DNA of 33,773 nucleotides from Hyphococcus sp. (GCA_021776315.1 JAJFGD010000003.1:1-33773); one strand, 5' to 3'; counted from the stretch's first letter, positions 1 to 11,385 are shown. A program made the numbers and translations. Notes: generated by a model not told the origin, from the letters alone.

Positions 1-890
1 ATGTCCGGTCTTGAATAGTGGCCAGCGATATCGCAAGCCGCTTTGGCCGCCCTAACAATGTCGAGTGATCCTTCTGCAATCAGTATTTCTTCGCCCGATC
101 CGGCTATGGCGATGATTTCGCCGCGTGGATCGATGATTGCCGAATGACCAGTATGTTCCCAAACACCAAGCTGTCGCCAGCGTTCTGGGATGTCCTTTTC
201 AAACCTTAGCCCTGCAACGCAAATGACATAGGCAGCAGCCTGACTGGCGAATGCTCTTGAAAGAAGATGCTGGCGCGCCCAACAATATTCACCGTCACGT
301 GGCTTTTTCTCCCACCCTGGCCAAAGAGCTGCGTGAATTTGGGTGCCTTGTGCGACAAGCGCATATCCGGGCAACATCATCTGGTGTTCCCAGCAGTTTA
401 GAGCACTGATGCGACCGTATGGGCGCTCATCCACCGTTAGTCCCGCAGCATCACCATCGCCCCAAATAATTCGCTCTGCATGGGTTGGTTTTAATTTGCG
501 GTGTCTGTTGAGGATAACACCTTCCCGTCCGACTGTGAGCGCTGTGCAATAGGTGGTTCCTTGGGTATACGGATCGCGCTCAGCGACACCGATCGTGACA
601 TCAATACCGGCTGCTTTTGCCGCGGCACAAAGTGCGTCTGTTTCCGGTCCTGGGATATCGATCGAGTTTTCAAGATAAACGGCGCTTGCTTCCCAAGTGA
701 GGTCGACAATTTCTCCTTCAACCCAGAATGGATATCCGGGCAACCAGCTTTCGCCAAAGGCTGCAAAATCAGCCCCCTTCTTTCCGGCGTCGGCAATAAG
801 TGCACAAGCCTTTTCTGTAGAGGCTGATTTGTCAAAAAGGACGGGCGCAGCTTGAATCGCAGCGAGGCGAAATTTGTTTTTTTTGTTCAT
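1..890 (-). CDS. Nitrilase / carbon-nitrogen hydrolase, 3' end cut by the window edge
   Basis: Minus-strand frame from ATG at 890 is open to base 1, so it is absent from the ORF track. It reads MNKKNKFRLAAIQAAPVLFDKS...FGESWLPGYPFW...HRKLKPTHAERIIWG...ALNCWEHQMMLPGYA, giving the Glu-Lys-Cys nitrilase triad. Confidence 0.93.
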   Translation of the reverse strand, partial: MNKKNKFRLAAIQAAPVLFDKSASTEKACALIADAGKKGADFAAFGESWLPGYPFWVEGEIVDLTWEASAVYLENSIDIPGPETDALCAAAKAAGIDVTIGVAERDPYTQGTTYCTALTVGREGVILNRHRKLKPTHAERIIWGDGDAAGLTVDERPYGRISALNCWEHQMMLPGYALVAQGTQIHAALWPGWEKKPRDGEYCWARQHLLSRAFASQAAAYVICVAGLRFEKDIPERWRQLGVWEHTGHSAIIDPRGEIIAIAGSGEEILIAEGSLDIVRAAKAACDIAGHYSRPD

Positions 891-1135
891 ATTCCTACGA
901 GTTTTGGCGTTATAAAGATGAATGGGAATGATAGTGGCTCCGAAAAGGATATCCAGAACTGTTTGGTAATCATCCGCATAATATGTGCCGACAAGAGTCA
1001 ATTGGCCGGATCAGGTATCGGCGGACTTTTCATTGCCCTCCAAAACACGCCGATTTCCGTCGGTTTCAGGTGGTTGGCTTGAGGCAAAACAAAGGGTAAA
1101 CTTGGCTTTCAAGCAAATGCGTAGGAGGGGTGCTT

Positions 1136-1600
1136 ATGAACAGAATAATACTGCCGCTGGCGATTTTTGCGGCGCTGTTCTTTACGCCGTTATTTTCAGA
1201 AACAACAACTGGTTCTGTAACAGGTGAAACTGTTACACCGCGAAGCGGACAGTTTTTCATTGGCAATACGGTAGATTGTTTTCTTAAACGAGATTTTTCG
1301 ATATCCGGTGAGTGTGAACCCGCTGGTGGGATGCAAGGACTGGCGATCGCAGGGGCAGCAGGCTTTTCTATTATCGCCGCGGCGCTGGGCGTTGTCGGAA
1401 TCCTTCCATTCGTTGGGCGGCTTACAAGCATTGTGACGGTTGTTGCTGGGATCGTCGCGGTTGGTGCAATGGGGTATTTAATTCTCACCATGATGGATAC
1501 GTCCGAGGGCTTTGGCGGTGTTCAGTGGGGGGCATACCTAACTGGCGGTGCCGGGTTGCTCACATTGATCTCTGGCTTGTCGGGAATTCGAGGGCGCTAA
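1136..1600 (+). CDS. Small membrane protein with N-terminal signal/TM segment and several hydrophobic segments
   Basis: ORF with AGGAGGGG just upstream of ATG 1136 (the track uses GTG 1130). Hydrophobic stretches in the translation; followed by a terminator. Confidence 0.7.
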   Translation: MNRIILPLAIFAALFFTPLFSETTTGSVTGETVTPRSGQFFIGNTVDCFLKRDFSISGECEPAGGMQGLAIAGAAGFSIIAAALGVVGILPFVGRLTSIVTVVAGIVAVGAMGYLILTMMDTSEGFGGVQWGAYLTGGAGLLTLISGLSGIRGR

Positions 1601-1620
1601 CACAAAGATAAACGACCAAC

Positions 1621-1650
1621 AAAAAAGGCCGCAAAATGCGGCCTTTTTTA
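1621..1650 (+). terminator. Rho-independent terminator
   Basis: GGCCGCA-AAA-TGCGGCC stem-loop (1627-1643) flanked by A6 and T7 tracts. Confidence 0.85.
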
Positions 1651-1681
1651 TTTTGTAAATAGTGAAAAAATCGACAGTTAA

Positions 1682-2284
1682 TTAACGCAGCGGGGAGCGA
1701 TCCCGGCTCAGAAATGACGGTGTGCTCGATCCTTTGCCATTTGCTTCTGGCTCTTCATCAACACCGTTTGCTGTGGCTGGGCGTGGCGCAGATGACGACG
1801 GACGGGTCCGACGAAAATCTTTGGCAGATGAGTCAGAAAGCGGATCGTCTGAGTGACGACAGTTACCTTCAAAATGGGCACCGGTTTCGACAGACAACGA
1901 ACTATGCAGAATGTCGCCCTGAATATAGGCAGTCGCGGCAAGCGAAACCGATTTGGCGCGAATACCGCCTTCAACACGTCCGCGAACTGTAACGGTTTCA
2001 CAGATGACTTCACCTTTAACGACAGCTTTGTCGCCAATAATCAATGACCCGGCTTTCAAATCGCCTTCGAGTGAGCCATCAAATTGGATTTCGCCAGCTG
2101 AGTTGACGTTGCCGCGCATTACGACGTCAGCGGAGATTATGGACGGGACGCCCGCTGCCTTCATAGAACTAGACCTTTTTGAGGAGGATTGAGCATTTGC
2201 CTGCGGTGCCGGGGCATCGCGAAGAGAACCTGATTGCGCATTAGATTCTGCGCCATTCTTGCTGGATTTAGCTTTCGAAAACAT
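1682..2284 (-). CDS. Bactofilin (polymer-forming cytoskeletal protein)
   Basis: Translation IISADVVMRGNVNSAGEIQFDGSLEGDLKAGSLIIGDKAVVKGEVICETVTVRGRVEGGIRAKSVSL has the bactofilin beta-helix pattern. Adjacent to an M23 peptidase. Likely start MFSK at 2284; the track extends to 2299. Confidence 0.88.
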   Translation of the reverse strand: MFSKAKSSKNGAESNAQSGSLRDAPAPQANAQSSSKRSSSMKAAGVPSIISADVVMRGNVNSAGEIQFDGSLEGDLKAGSLIIGDKAVVKGEVICETVTVRGRVEGGIRAKSVSLAATAYIQGDILHSSLSVETGAHFEGNCRHSDDPLSDSSAKDFRRTRPSSSAPRPATANGVDEEPEANGKGSSTPSFLSRDRSPLR

Positions 2285-3590
2285 ATCTACCTGCCTCAAT
2301 GAAACGGCGTGGGTTCACGGGTCTTCCTTTAAAATGGATTTCGTAGTGTACATGCGGCCCCGTTGATCGCCCGCTTGACCCTAATTCACCCACTTTATCA
2401 TGAAGGTTGACCTTTTGCCCCGCCTTTACTGATATACGATTCATATGCGCGTAACGCGTTATGAAACCATTACCGTGGTCGATTTCGACCACTCTCCCAA
2501 AACCCGACCGGGTCCCCGCGAATTTAACCAGTCCCGCTGCCGTCGCTGTGACAGGTGACGCCCAAGCCGCAGCAAAATCAATGCCATGGTGACTGGAATG
2601 GCGTCCATTAATTGGGTCGCGCCGAATACCGAAGCCGCTTGTAAATCGTCGACTGACTGTCAACGGTGATGAAAGGGGCACATAGTCCACTGCAGCCTGA
2701 ATTGCAGCGAGCTCGTCTACAGCTTCTAAGGCACGGTTAGCATGTTTGAAAAAGCGGGCGCTCGACCCATCAATATTCGCTAAGTCAATGAACGGTCCGC
2801 CTTGTGCGAGCGCAATATTCGAAATTTTGGCGGGCGTTACCAGCGACTCTGAGGTGACGCCTGTGCTTTCCAAAACCATTTCTAATGCTTCAATTTGCTG
2901 CGTGGCTTTTTCTTCGATCGACGCAATCAGCAATGTTTGCTCAAGGAATAATTCAGCAGCAGCGATTTCCATCGTCTGAATGGCGTCAGCCGCCGGTCCG
3001 TCGCCGGAGAAATTTGATGAGCTTTTGCGCTTCAGGACTTCGGCAGCAGCTTCTTTGCGCAATATTGAAATTCTTGATTGGCGTGGTGTTGGTTCACCAG
3101 GCGTAATGTCTATCATTACGCGATTGCCATTAGTGGGTTGTTGACCATTTGGCCCACCTGCTGCGGCCAAACCATTCGCGAGGGTATCTATGTCCTGATC
3201 AATGGTCGCTTTGCGTTCAACCATATTGCGCAACATTTGGTGGCGCGCGGAAATATCGTCCATGGTGGAGTCAAATTCCTGCTCAATTATATGATTAAGC
3301 ACGTTGACGTCGTCATAGGCTTTTTGGGCGTCCACTAGGCGCTTAGACAATGTCGTTTCCATCACACGAAAGTCGCGTTCTTTGGCAACAATGATTTGTT
3401 CTTTAAAAACAACATTGACGGATGCGTAGGCAATCCACATCAAGGCGGCCCCAACCACAAAGGCGAGCGCTACCTGCGTTTTTGTCGACATCGATATGAA
3501 ATGTACTACGCCATCACTTCGATGATAGATTTGTCGCTCCTTGAAGAAGCGACTCAACATACGCCTATATTTGCCGGAACGACGGCTCAT
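2268..3590 (-). CDS. M23 family metallopeptidase, membrane-anchored with coiled coil
   Basis: C-terminus has HHGIDFAAAWASPVTATAAGLVKFAG...GRVVEIDHGNGFITRYAHM...GSSGRSTGPHVHYEI (HxxxD and HxH motifs). N-terminal TM segment. Confidence 0.9.
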   Translation of the reverse strand: MSRRSGKYRRMLSRFFKERQIYHRSDGVVHFISMSTKTQVALAFVVGAALMWIAYASVNVVFKEQIIVAKERDFRVMETTLSKRLVDAQKAYDDVNVLNHIIEQEFDSTMDDISARHQMLRNMVERKATIDQDIDTLANGLAAAGGPNGQQPTNGNRVMIDITPGEPTPRQSRISILRKEAAAEVLKRKSSSNFSGDGPAADAIQTMEIAAAELFLEQTLLIASIEEKATQQIEALEMVLESTGVTSESLVTPAKISNIALAQGGPFIDLANIDGSSARFFKHANRALEAVDELAAIQAAVDYVPLSSPLTVSRRFTSGFGIRRDPINGRHSSHHGIDFAAAWASPVTATAAGLVKFAGTRSGFGRVVEIDHGNGFITRYAHMNRISVKAGQKVNLHDKVGELGSSGRSTGPHVHYEIHFKGRPVNPRRFIEAGRYVFES

Positions 3591-3747
3591 TCAACTAACG
3601 CCCCTTGGACACACACGGACTAAATATGCGCTGCCACCCCTTGATATAGCAGCGTATAATTGAAAATTACGCAACAGTTATGTGATCGTATAACGATATT
3701 TTTTAGAGAAACTTAAGCAATTCGCAAGCCATTCCATTTTTTATGTT

Positions 3748-4560
3748 TCAATTTGGGTCATAAAAGGCGCGTGGGAGGCCTGCTTGGGCTCTGGCATCGT
3801 GGTTAAATGGGGGTTTTAGAGCACCAGCGAAGAATTCTGACTTGAGACGATGAAAAGTCGAAGGGGGATCCATGTTTGAGGCATTGCAGGCCTCGAAAAA
3901 CCATTGTTTTCCACAGGCAACATGCCCAATCTCATCGTCATATATAATGGTCAGGATTTCAGCGCTTTTCTCGTCATTTTCGCGCCGTAGGCGCGAAATC
4001 ATACTAGGCGTGACGTCAAGTCCTCTCGCTTCCAAAATGAGTGGTGCAACGGCTAGCCTTGCTAAAAAGTTTTCAGCGGTATTTTCAGCAGCCTCCCAAA
4101 GACCGTCATGGGCCGGAAAATCGCCATATTGGCAATTAAATGCAGCTAATCTGGTGTTGATTAGGCCGAAATGCCTTGCTTCGTCGCCCCCAACATTTAT
4201 CCAGTCCGCCACAAATTTGCGGCTATCAAGGCCCAAAACCTCTACTTTTTCGGAAAATCGAGCGGCCATATCAAAGGCAAGATCAATTGCGTTATACTCT
4301 ATATGGGCAATGGCATGGAGTAATGCGGCTCGCCCCTTTTCCGATCCAAATCGACGTCTTGGCATTTCGGTGGGCGGCTGCAAAAGCGGTCGATCTGGAC
4401 GGCTCGGTCGGTTGGGTAGTTGCTTACGACAAACGCCAATAGGGACACCTTCAGTAAGGGCCTTTACTGCATACTGTGCTGCTTGCATTTTTTTGACAGG
4501 CTCAGCAGAATTCAGGACGTTAAGACAAAGGTCCAGTAGGTTTTTTGATTGCTTATTCAA
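3748..4560 (-). CDS. Ferritin-like domain protein, DUF455 family
   Basis: Contains HAIAHIEYNAIDLAFDMAARF...GGDEARHFGLINTRL...IIYDDEIGHVACGKQWF. Likely TTG start at 4560 overlapping the bcp stop as TTGA; the ORF-track extension to 4710 lies inside bcp. Confidence 0.82.
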   Translation of the reverse strand: MNKQSKNLLDLCLNVLNSAEPVKKMQAAQYAVKALTEGVPIGVCRKQLPNRPSRPDRPLLQPPTEMPRRRFGSEKGRAALLHAIAHIEYNAIDLAFDMAARFSEKVEVLGLDSRKFVADWINVGGDEARHFGLINTRLAAFNCQYGDFPAHDGLWEAAENTAENFLARLAVAPLILEARGLDVTPSMISRLRRENDEKSAEILTIIYDDEIGHVACGKQWFFEACNASNMDPPSTFHRLKSEFFAGALKPPFNHDARAQAGLPRAFYDPN

Positions 4561-5027
4561 AGTGATTTGACCGCGCCTAGGACATCTTCCGAATGGTCCG
4601 CAACTTTCACCTTTCTCCAGATACGCCGGATAACGCCCTTTTCGTCGACCAAGAATGTTGAGCGTTCGATACCCATATATTTGCGCCCATACATGTTCTT
4701 TTCGACCCAAACGCCATATTTTTCAGTCACTTTCCCAGCTTCGTCTGAAGCGAGGTGGATTTTCAAATCGTACTTGTCTTTAAATTTTTGGTGTTTTGCG
4801 ATGGTATCTCGAGACACCCCAACAATAACGGCCCCCGCGCGTTTGAATTTTGCAACGTCCTTTGAAAACGCGATCGCTTCCTTCGTGCAACCAGGCGTAT
4901 CGTCTTTCGGGTAGAAATAGAGGACGACCTTTTTGCCTTTCAGGTCTTTCGATGAGATTTTGGTTCCATCGTCTCCGTCAATTGAGAAAGCAGGGGCTCT
5001 GCTCCCTTCTTCGAGCACTTTTGTCAT
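4557..5027 (-). CDS. bcp: Thioredoxin-dependent peroxiredoxin (bacterioferritin comigratory protein)
   Basis: LKGKKVVLYFYPKDDTPGCTKEAIAF is the classic Bcp/PrxQ motif. Confidence 0.93.
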   Translation of the reverse strand: MTKVLEEGSRAPAFSIDGDDGTKISSKDLKGKKVVLYFYPKDDTPGCTKEAIAFSKDVAKFKRAGAVIVGVSRDTIAKHQKFKDKYDLKIHLASDEAGKVTEKYGVWVEKNMYGRKYMGIERSTFLVDEKGVIRRIWRKVKVADHSEDVLGAVKSL

Positions 5028-5207
5028 TCGGGATTCCTGATTAGTTCATGATTTTACTGCACTTTATCGGTAGGATCGAGCGACACCAACCTTTTTATGG
5101 ACTTGCGAAGGCCGTGAATGGCCGGTACCGGTATAGGATTGAGCGCTCTTGTGCTGGGGGAGGGCGGACAGTTTGTATCAGGGTAGCCGGCAACGGTTAG
5201 TTTCGGC

Positions 5208-8200
5208 ATGAAAAAACACGCCGCGAAGGCCTGTCTCATCTGTTTTGAGATAGTGGCTATTATTCTTGCCGTAACTGCGGCGGGCGGGGTGTATCTATAT
5301 TGGCAGCTTGAACGCGGCCCGGTTTCCTTGACTATGCTGAAACCCAGCATTGAGCACACAATTTCTCATCGTTTCCCTGAAGGTTTTGATGCATCGATCG
5401 AGCGAGTGGAAATCATGCGCCAAGTCGATGGTGCTTTGGCAATAAGTTTGGTTGCCCTCGATGTGCGTGATGCGGAAAATAGAAAAGTGGCTGGTGCGAA
5501 AGCCATTGTCACGGATTTCAGTATTGGAATTTTTTCAGGTGCATTTGGAGCCAGAAATATCGAAGCACACAATGCCGAGTTTCTAATCGTCCGCAACGAA
5601 CGCCAGCGTGTCAAAATTCCAGTGGCACAACGCCGAACTCGAAAATCTCCCATGAATATTTTGGCACCGGCTTTCGATGGCCGATTGCTAAAAAGTGCAT
5701 TTGAAAGCGCGGAAATCGAGAATGCCATAGTTCGATTTTATGATGAACCGTCTGGTAGAACTTGGATTACGCAAAATGCTGGCGTTTCACTAAACCGTAC
5801 TAATAGCGGTCTTGTGGCATCTGTATCGGGAGACGTGGATGCAGACGGTGCCCCTGCTGGGCTTAAAGCAAACGCACAATATACAGAAAATAGCGGCGTT
5901 ATTTCGGTTGAAATGGACGGTACGAATTTTCCCATTGGAGATATTTTAACGACATTATATGGAGACCGGGCTGCGTTTATTGATGCACCAGTATCTGGAA
6001 ACGCCGTTATCTCTTTTACGACGCAAGGCGAAGTTTTGTCATCGCAATTTATCGCCAATGTCGATCAGGGCACGTTGACTGTCGCGAATAAGCCACTGGA
6101 AATTTCTACAATCAACTGGCAAACGACGTTTAACCCAAGCGAAAATCAGTTTGAAATTGAACAGTTATCTTTTGAGGTAGGCGGGAATAAAGGCGTCGTC
6201 GAAGGATCGGTTTCGATAGCCTATGCCGATATCGTTCAAGAACCAGACAGTATCTCGTTTGCTTTGACATGACGAGATCTTGTTGCTGACATACCTGAAA
6301 TATTACCAAAAACAGTCCCTGTTTCCGAAGCTCGTGTCGTCGGTGCCTATCGTTTTTCCGATCGTCGATTGGCCCTGCATAGCATTGACATCTCATTGTT
6401 GGATATTTTGATTGGAGCGAATGTAACGCTTGCTTTCCCGCAGGCAGAATCCGCAGTCTCGCCGTTGTCGCCAGAAGTCAGGGTCAATCTTGCCGTTGAT
6501 GGAGACCTTGATCCACATAGACTATTGCATATTTGGCCGTTGGGCGTGGCAATGGGCGCGCGCGACTGGATCGAGGATCGGATTGAAACAGCTGTCATCA
6601 GCAACATTGAAGCGGTTGTTGATCTTCCCGCAGGGGCTGTCGGTGCTGATGGCTTGATTCCTGATGAAACGATGTCGGTCACTTTTGATGTCGGTGAAGC
6701 GAAGGCCTTTTTCGTCAAGGAAATGACCCCAATTACAAATGGATCTGGTCGTGGTGTACTGCGCGGAAACAGCTTCATGCTTTTCGTTGATCAGGCGCGC
6801 GTTGGCGACATAACAATTCCGACAGGGGAAGTTGAGTTTCCGGAATTTATTCCCAAGTGGCAGCCGACCTATATTCGCTTTTCAGCAGATGGGCGGTCGG
6901 AGAGTATGTTGGGGTTGCTTGATCAAGCACCTCTAAGCTTACTTTCCAAAATAAATCTACAGCCAAATCAATTTGTTGGTGATGCATCTGCTGAAATCGA
7001 AATTATGCGGCCAAACAAACGCCACGTACCTGCGGATGAATTCCGTTATAGCGGAAATGCTACATTTGAGCATATGGAAATTTCTGACCTTCTTGGAGGT
7101 GCCGATTTGTCCGGGGCGAATGGAAATGTCGAACTAAAAGCGCGATCAATGATCGTTACGGCGAAAGCGCAGCTATCTGATGCGCCAATGTCGGTTGAAT
7201 GGGAGCAAAAATTCTTTGACGAAGATGGCCCATCTTCGTTCAAAGTCGCTGGTACAATCGATTCCTCGACGGGTGATCTATTTGGTATTCCATCTCGCCA
7301 ATATTTGCGCGGCCCAGTCGCATTTAATGTTAACGCTTCTGGTGATCTTGGGGCGTTTGATACGGTTGATATATCAGCAGATTTTTCCAATGCGGCTTTG
7401 ACCGTCGACACGTTGGGATGGCGAAAGCCCATGGGCGAGCCCGTCAAAGGAAAGGTTCGTTTCGATATTTCTGCCGATGCATTTGCGATCAACAACCTAA
7501 GCTTAGAAGGCGAAACAATTTCAATCGCGGGTAATCTTCGGTTTAGTGATAGCGGTGCATTAGAGCATGCGCACATGCCTAGAATTTTTATGACGGACGC
7601 AGCGGATATTTCGATCACCGCTCGACGAAACGCTTCAAATGAACTTGTGGTGAATTCGGTCGGTGAATATTTTAACGCAGGGCCATTAATTGAAACCTTT
7701 ATAGTGGGTGGTTCAAACAAGGGTGAAACAAACGACAATGGTTTTGATTGGGGTCCGGGATTGTCATTGACGGCACGCATCGATCGCATTTCGATGCGTG
7801 ATGATGTGGAGTATAAAGTGGCGTCCTTGGACCTTTGGCGTGATTCAGACGGCCTGCAAGCATTAGATTTTGCAGCATTTGATCGCGATGGTCCTCCGTT
7901 GACCGTCAATCTTTCTTTGACTGGTGAAGAGACCGGCCCCACTCGGGCAATCATTGCACAATCAGGCGCGATCGGGAGATTGTTACAGGGTGTATTCGGT
8001 TTGACGTCGGTAACCGGCGGGGAAGGGTCGATGCTGGTCAATTTAAAGGCCCCCGGTGACAATGGAATCCACGGCCAGATTGAGGCACGCAATCTGACGG
8101 TCGTTGGAACGCCGCTGCTAGCGAGAATTTTTTCGGCTGGATCGCTTGTTGGTCTTGCAAACCTACTAAGCAACGAAGGAATTGGTTTGTCTTACGCCTA

Positions 8201-8594
8201 TGGCGAATTTGATTTCGCGGATGGTGTATTGTCGATCGACGACATGCGTGCGACGGGTCCCTCTGTTGGCATTACTGCGGATGGAACCGCTGCGATGAGT
8301 GAAGGTGGTAAGATCAATCTCAATGGCGCAATTGCGCCCGTCTACCAGCTCAATTCAATCCTCGGAAATGCACCGATCATTGGTGATATTTTTGTGGGTA
8401 AAAAGGGCGAAGGAATACTAGCCCTGTCCTATTCAGTGACGGGCGAGCGAATTGCACCGTCCGTTTTGGTCAATCCACTGTCCGCGCTAACACCTGGCAT
8501 CTTTCGACGGTTATTTGAGCCGCAACAAACTATTGAAGAATCAATTACTAACGAAACGCCCTCAATTTCATTGGAAGCGGGAGAACAAGAATAA
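5208..8594 (+). pseudogene. AsmA-like / DUF3971-type (YhdP-like) protein interrupted by one in-frame TGA at 6270-6272
   Basis: ORFs 5208-6272 and 6369-8594 share a frame. The interval reads ...ISFALT*RDLVADIPEILPKTVPVSEARVVGAYRFSDRRLALHSIDISLLD without any other stop. C-terminal half has the AsmA-like pattern (GEGSMLVNLKAPGDNGIHGQIEARNLTVVGTPLLARIFSAGSLVGLANLLSNEGIGLSY). Confidence 0.7.
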
Positions 8595-9851
8595 TTAAGA
8601 CACTCGAATGATCGCGTGCTTCTTTTTGCCGATTGAAAGTTTTATTTTTCCGTCAACGAGATCTTCATTGGAAATCGGCCTTTCTTCACGAATGGATATG
8701 CCATTTATCTTTAGGGCACCCGCTTTAATGTGACGACGCGCTTCACCTTTTGATGCGCACAAACCAGTCGATATGAATTGATCAACCAAAGGAGTGCCTT
8801 CACTGATAGCGGAGGCTGTTAGTTCAATGGTAGGGAGGTCGCCTCCCAATGCCCCTTGTTCAAATGTTTTTTCTGCCGTCGCCGCGGCGCTTTCCGCTGC
8901 TTCACGCCCATGTAGCAAAGCCGTCGCTTCCGTCGCCAGGATCTTTTTAGCTTCGTTGATTTCTGCGCCTTCCAATGTTCCCAGGCGGCGAACTTCGTCC
9001 ATTGGTAATACGGTAAATCGAGATAACAGTTTTTCGACATCCGCATCTTCCGCATTCCGCCAATACTGCCAATAGTCATAGGGCGAGAACATTTCCGCAT
9101 TTAACCAAACCGCACCATTCTCGGTCTTACCCATTTTTTTGCCTGATGCGGTTGTTAAAAGAGGCGTTGTTAATCCGAAAACTTCAGTTTGATCTTTTCG
9201 CCTACAAAGCTCAACGCCATTGACGATATTACCCCATTGATCAGTTCCGCCAAGCTGTAATGTACAGCCATGTAAATTCAATAACTCATGAAAATCATAT
9301 GCCTGCATAAGCATGTAGTTAAATTCAAGAAAAGTCATTGGGCTTTCGCGATCAAGTCGCAATTTGACACTGTCAAATGTCAACATACGATTGATGGTAA
9401 AATGCACACCATAGTCGCGAAGAAACTCGACATAACTGAGCTTAGACAACCAGTCATCATTGTTGATCATCAAGGCGTCGGTGGGTCCATCACCGAAATT
9501 CAAAAACTCTGCAAAAACGCCCTTGATAGAATTTATATTGGCATTAATGTCTTCATCGCTCAAAAACTTGCGCTGTTCATCTTTCCCAGACGGGTCGCCG
9601 ACCTTCGTGGTCCCACCGCCCATCAGCGCTAGGGGGCGATGGCCCGTCTGTTGTAGCCAGTACAACATCATGATCTGGATTAGGCTGCCCGCGTGAAGGC
9701 TCTTTGCTGTCGCGTCGAAGCCAATATAGCCGGTCAGAACGCCGTCAGCAGCCTTCTCGTCCAGGCCTTCCAAATTGGTGCCTTGGGCAATGAAACCTCG
9801 GTCCTGGAGGACTTGTAGGAATTCGGATTTATAGTTCGTGTGATTGCTCAT
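8595..9851 (-). CDS. tyrS: Tyrosine--tRNA ligase
   Basis: [56 protein letters not shown]-terminal S4-like domain. Likely start [13 protein letters not shown] at 9851. Confidence 0.96.
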   Translation of the reverse strand: MSNHTNYKSEFLQVLQDRGFIAQGTNLEGLDEKAADGVLTGYIGFDATAKSLHAGSLIQIMMLYWLQQTGHRPLALMGGGTTKVGDPSGKDEQRKFLSDEDINANINSIKGVFAEFLNFGDGPTDALMINNDDWLSKLSYVEFLRDYGVHFTINRMLTFDSVKLRLDRESPMTFLEFNYMLMQAYDFHELLNLHGCTLQLGGTDQWGNIVNGVELCRRKDQTEVFGLTTPLLTTASGKKMGKTENGAVWLNAEMFSPYDYWQYWRNAEDADVEKLLSRFTVLPMDEVRRLGTLEGAEINEAKKILATEATALLHGREAAESAAATAEKTFEQGALGGDLPTIELTASAISEGTPLVDQFISTGLCASKGEARRHIKAGALKINGISIREERPISNEDLVDGKIKLSIGKKKHAIIRVS

Positions 9852-10003
9852 GGTGCGCTCTGATCGATGAATAGCCCGCCCGTAGCATGGTGCGGAGATT
9901 TTTCCAACGATTGGCAGAGGAAGTCGATCTATATTAAGAATGCGTTTAACCTTGGCGACGAGGCTGGAAGTGTAGGCGCAACCATTGGTGTTGAAGACAG
10001 AAC

Positions 10004-11137
10004 ATGAACGAAAAACTGACCTCAATCGGGTTGATGAGCGGTACGTCGCTTGATGGGATTGATGCCGCCATTTTGACCACGGATGGCAATGATGTCGTAG
10101 ACGTCGGCCCATCCCTGCATATCCCATATGAACGGGATTTGAAGATTTGGGTCCGCCGGGCGATTAAGGCTGCGATAGAAGGTAGGGATTCGGCTGCAGA
10201 AATCGGAAAGGCTGCGGGTGAGATCACAATTGCGCACATTCAAGCGGTCGAGGCTCTGCTCGAAAAGTCTGGCATGAAAAATACCGATATCGATGTGATT
10301 GGTTTTCATGGCCAAACAATTTTTCATCGGTCTGCGAGCGATACAGAATCCAGGGGACGCAGCTGGCAATTAGGTGATGGTCGCGTTTTGGCAGAGGAAA
10401 CGCGTATTGACGTTGTCAGTGATTTTCGTCAGGCAGACATTGCCGTTGGCGGTGAGGGAGCACCATTTGCGCCGATCTATCACCGCGCGCGCGTTGCCGC
10501 TATGGCGGAGTTGCCCCAATGTGCTGTAGGGGTCGTCAATCTCGGCGGTGTTTCCAATCTGACATACGTACCAGAGGGCGCGCGCGGTATCGACCTCGTC
10601 GCATTTGATTGCGGGCCGGGCAATGGCCTTCTTGATGAATGGGTCGACCTTAAAACTGGGGCTGCAATGGACCAAGATGGTGAATTGGCAAGGTCCGGTA
10701 CCGTCAATGAAGAAGTTTTGCGGTTGATGTTGTTGTCACCTTACTTAAGGCGCACGCCACCAAAATCACTTGATCGTTATGATTTCAAACTCGATCCTGT
10801 GATGAAACTGACGCCAGAAGATGGTGCTGCAACGCTCACCGCTTTTACGGCGGCTTGTATTGCGCAGTCTCAAAAGTTTTTGCCGGAACCGCCTGGAGGG
10901 TGGATCATTTGTGGCGGTGGGCGACATAATCAAGCAATGATGGATGCCCTAGCTGCGGCATTGGACGCACCAGTTGTGTCGGCCGAAGACGCTGGTTGGC
11001 GAGGGGATGATCTTGAGGCGGAATGTTTTGGATATTTGGCGGTCAGGAGCCTGAAAGGTATACCACTTAGCTATCCAAAAACGACCCGTGTACCTGCACC
11101 AACCAAGGGCGGTGTTTTTCACCGATCACCAGTATAA
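10004..11137 (+). CDS. anmK: Anhydro-N-acetylmuramic acid kinase
   Basis: [17 protein letters not shown]...[10 protein letters not shown]...[14 protein letters not shown]...[12 protein letters not shown]...ICGGGRHN. Divergent from tyrS. Confidence 0.95.
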   Translation: MNEKLTSIGLMSGTSLDGIDAAILTTDGNDVVDVGPSLHIPYERDLKIWVRRAIKAAIEGRDSAAEIGKAAGEITIAHIQAVEALLEKSGMKNTDIDVIGFHGQTIFHRSASDTESRGRSWQLGDGRVLAEETRIDVVSDFRQADIAVGGEGAPFAPIYHRARVAAMAELPQCAVGVVNLGGVSNLTYVPEGARGIDLVAFDCGPGNGLLDEWVDLKTGAAMDQDGELARSGTVNEEVLRLMLLSPYLRRTPPKSLDRYDFKLDPVMKLTPEDGAATLTAFTAACIAQSQKFLPEPPGGWIICGGGRHNQAMMDALAAALDAPVVSAEDAGWRGDDLEAECFGYLAVRSLKGIPLSYPKTTRVPAPTKGGVFHRSPV

Positions 11138-11238
11138 ATGGCGAGAATTAAGGCGTGCGTTAACCAAACGGGGCTTGCCAATTATTGCGTTACGAAGCAA
11201 ACTATTGCTAGGTCCAATCAACGAGAGGAGGTGATCCG

Positions 11239-11316
11239 ATGTCGAGTGATTTCATGCAGCCAAAGAGGTCTTTGCGGGAAAAACACGGTTCGGGGCAGCC
11301 TTCGAACATTGATTAA
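11239..11316 (+). CDS. Candidate 25-aa small protein MSSDFMQPKRSLREKHGSGQPSNID
   Basis: ATG at 11239 lies 7 nt after AGGAGG in a full anti-SD complement (AGGAGGTGATC). Terminators follow. Too short for the ORF track. Confidence 0.45.
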   Translation: MSSDFMQPKRSLREKHGSGQPSNID

Positions 11317-11353
11317 CCGCCAGATTAAGGAAAGATCTTGAGGCCTTTTGGCT

Positions 11354-11374
11354 AAAGGAATCGTGATCCTTTTT
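11354..11374 (+). terminator. Possible first terminator of a tandem pair
   Basis: AAAGGA-ATCGTGA-TCCTTT stem-loop followed by TT. Confidence 0.4.
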
Positions 11375-11385
11375 AATAGGATTGA

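Noticed and set aside
3872-4570. 232-aa plus-strand ORF
   Set aside because: Antisense to the well supported ferritin-like DUF455 gene; no family signature.
7046-8173. 375-aa minus-strand ORF
   Set aside because: Antisense to the AsmA-like coding frame, low complexity Ser/Pro/Arg-rich translation with no recognisable motif; a shadow ORF.
8592-8597. Abutting convergent stop codons of the AsmA-like gene and tyrS (TAATTA)
   Set aside because: Real in the sequence, but explained by compact genome organisation and not evidence of a special function.
9852-10127. N-terminal extension of the tyrS ORF and opposing small ORFs
   Set aside because: The conserved TyrRS start is [13 protein letters not shown] at 9851; the extension has no recognisable sequence and covers the tyrS-anmK intergenic region.
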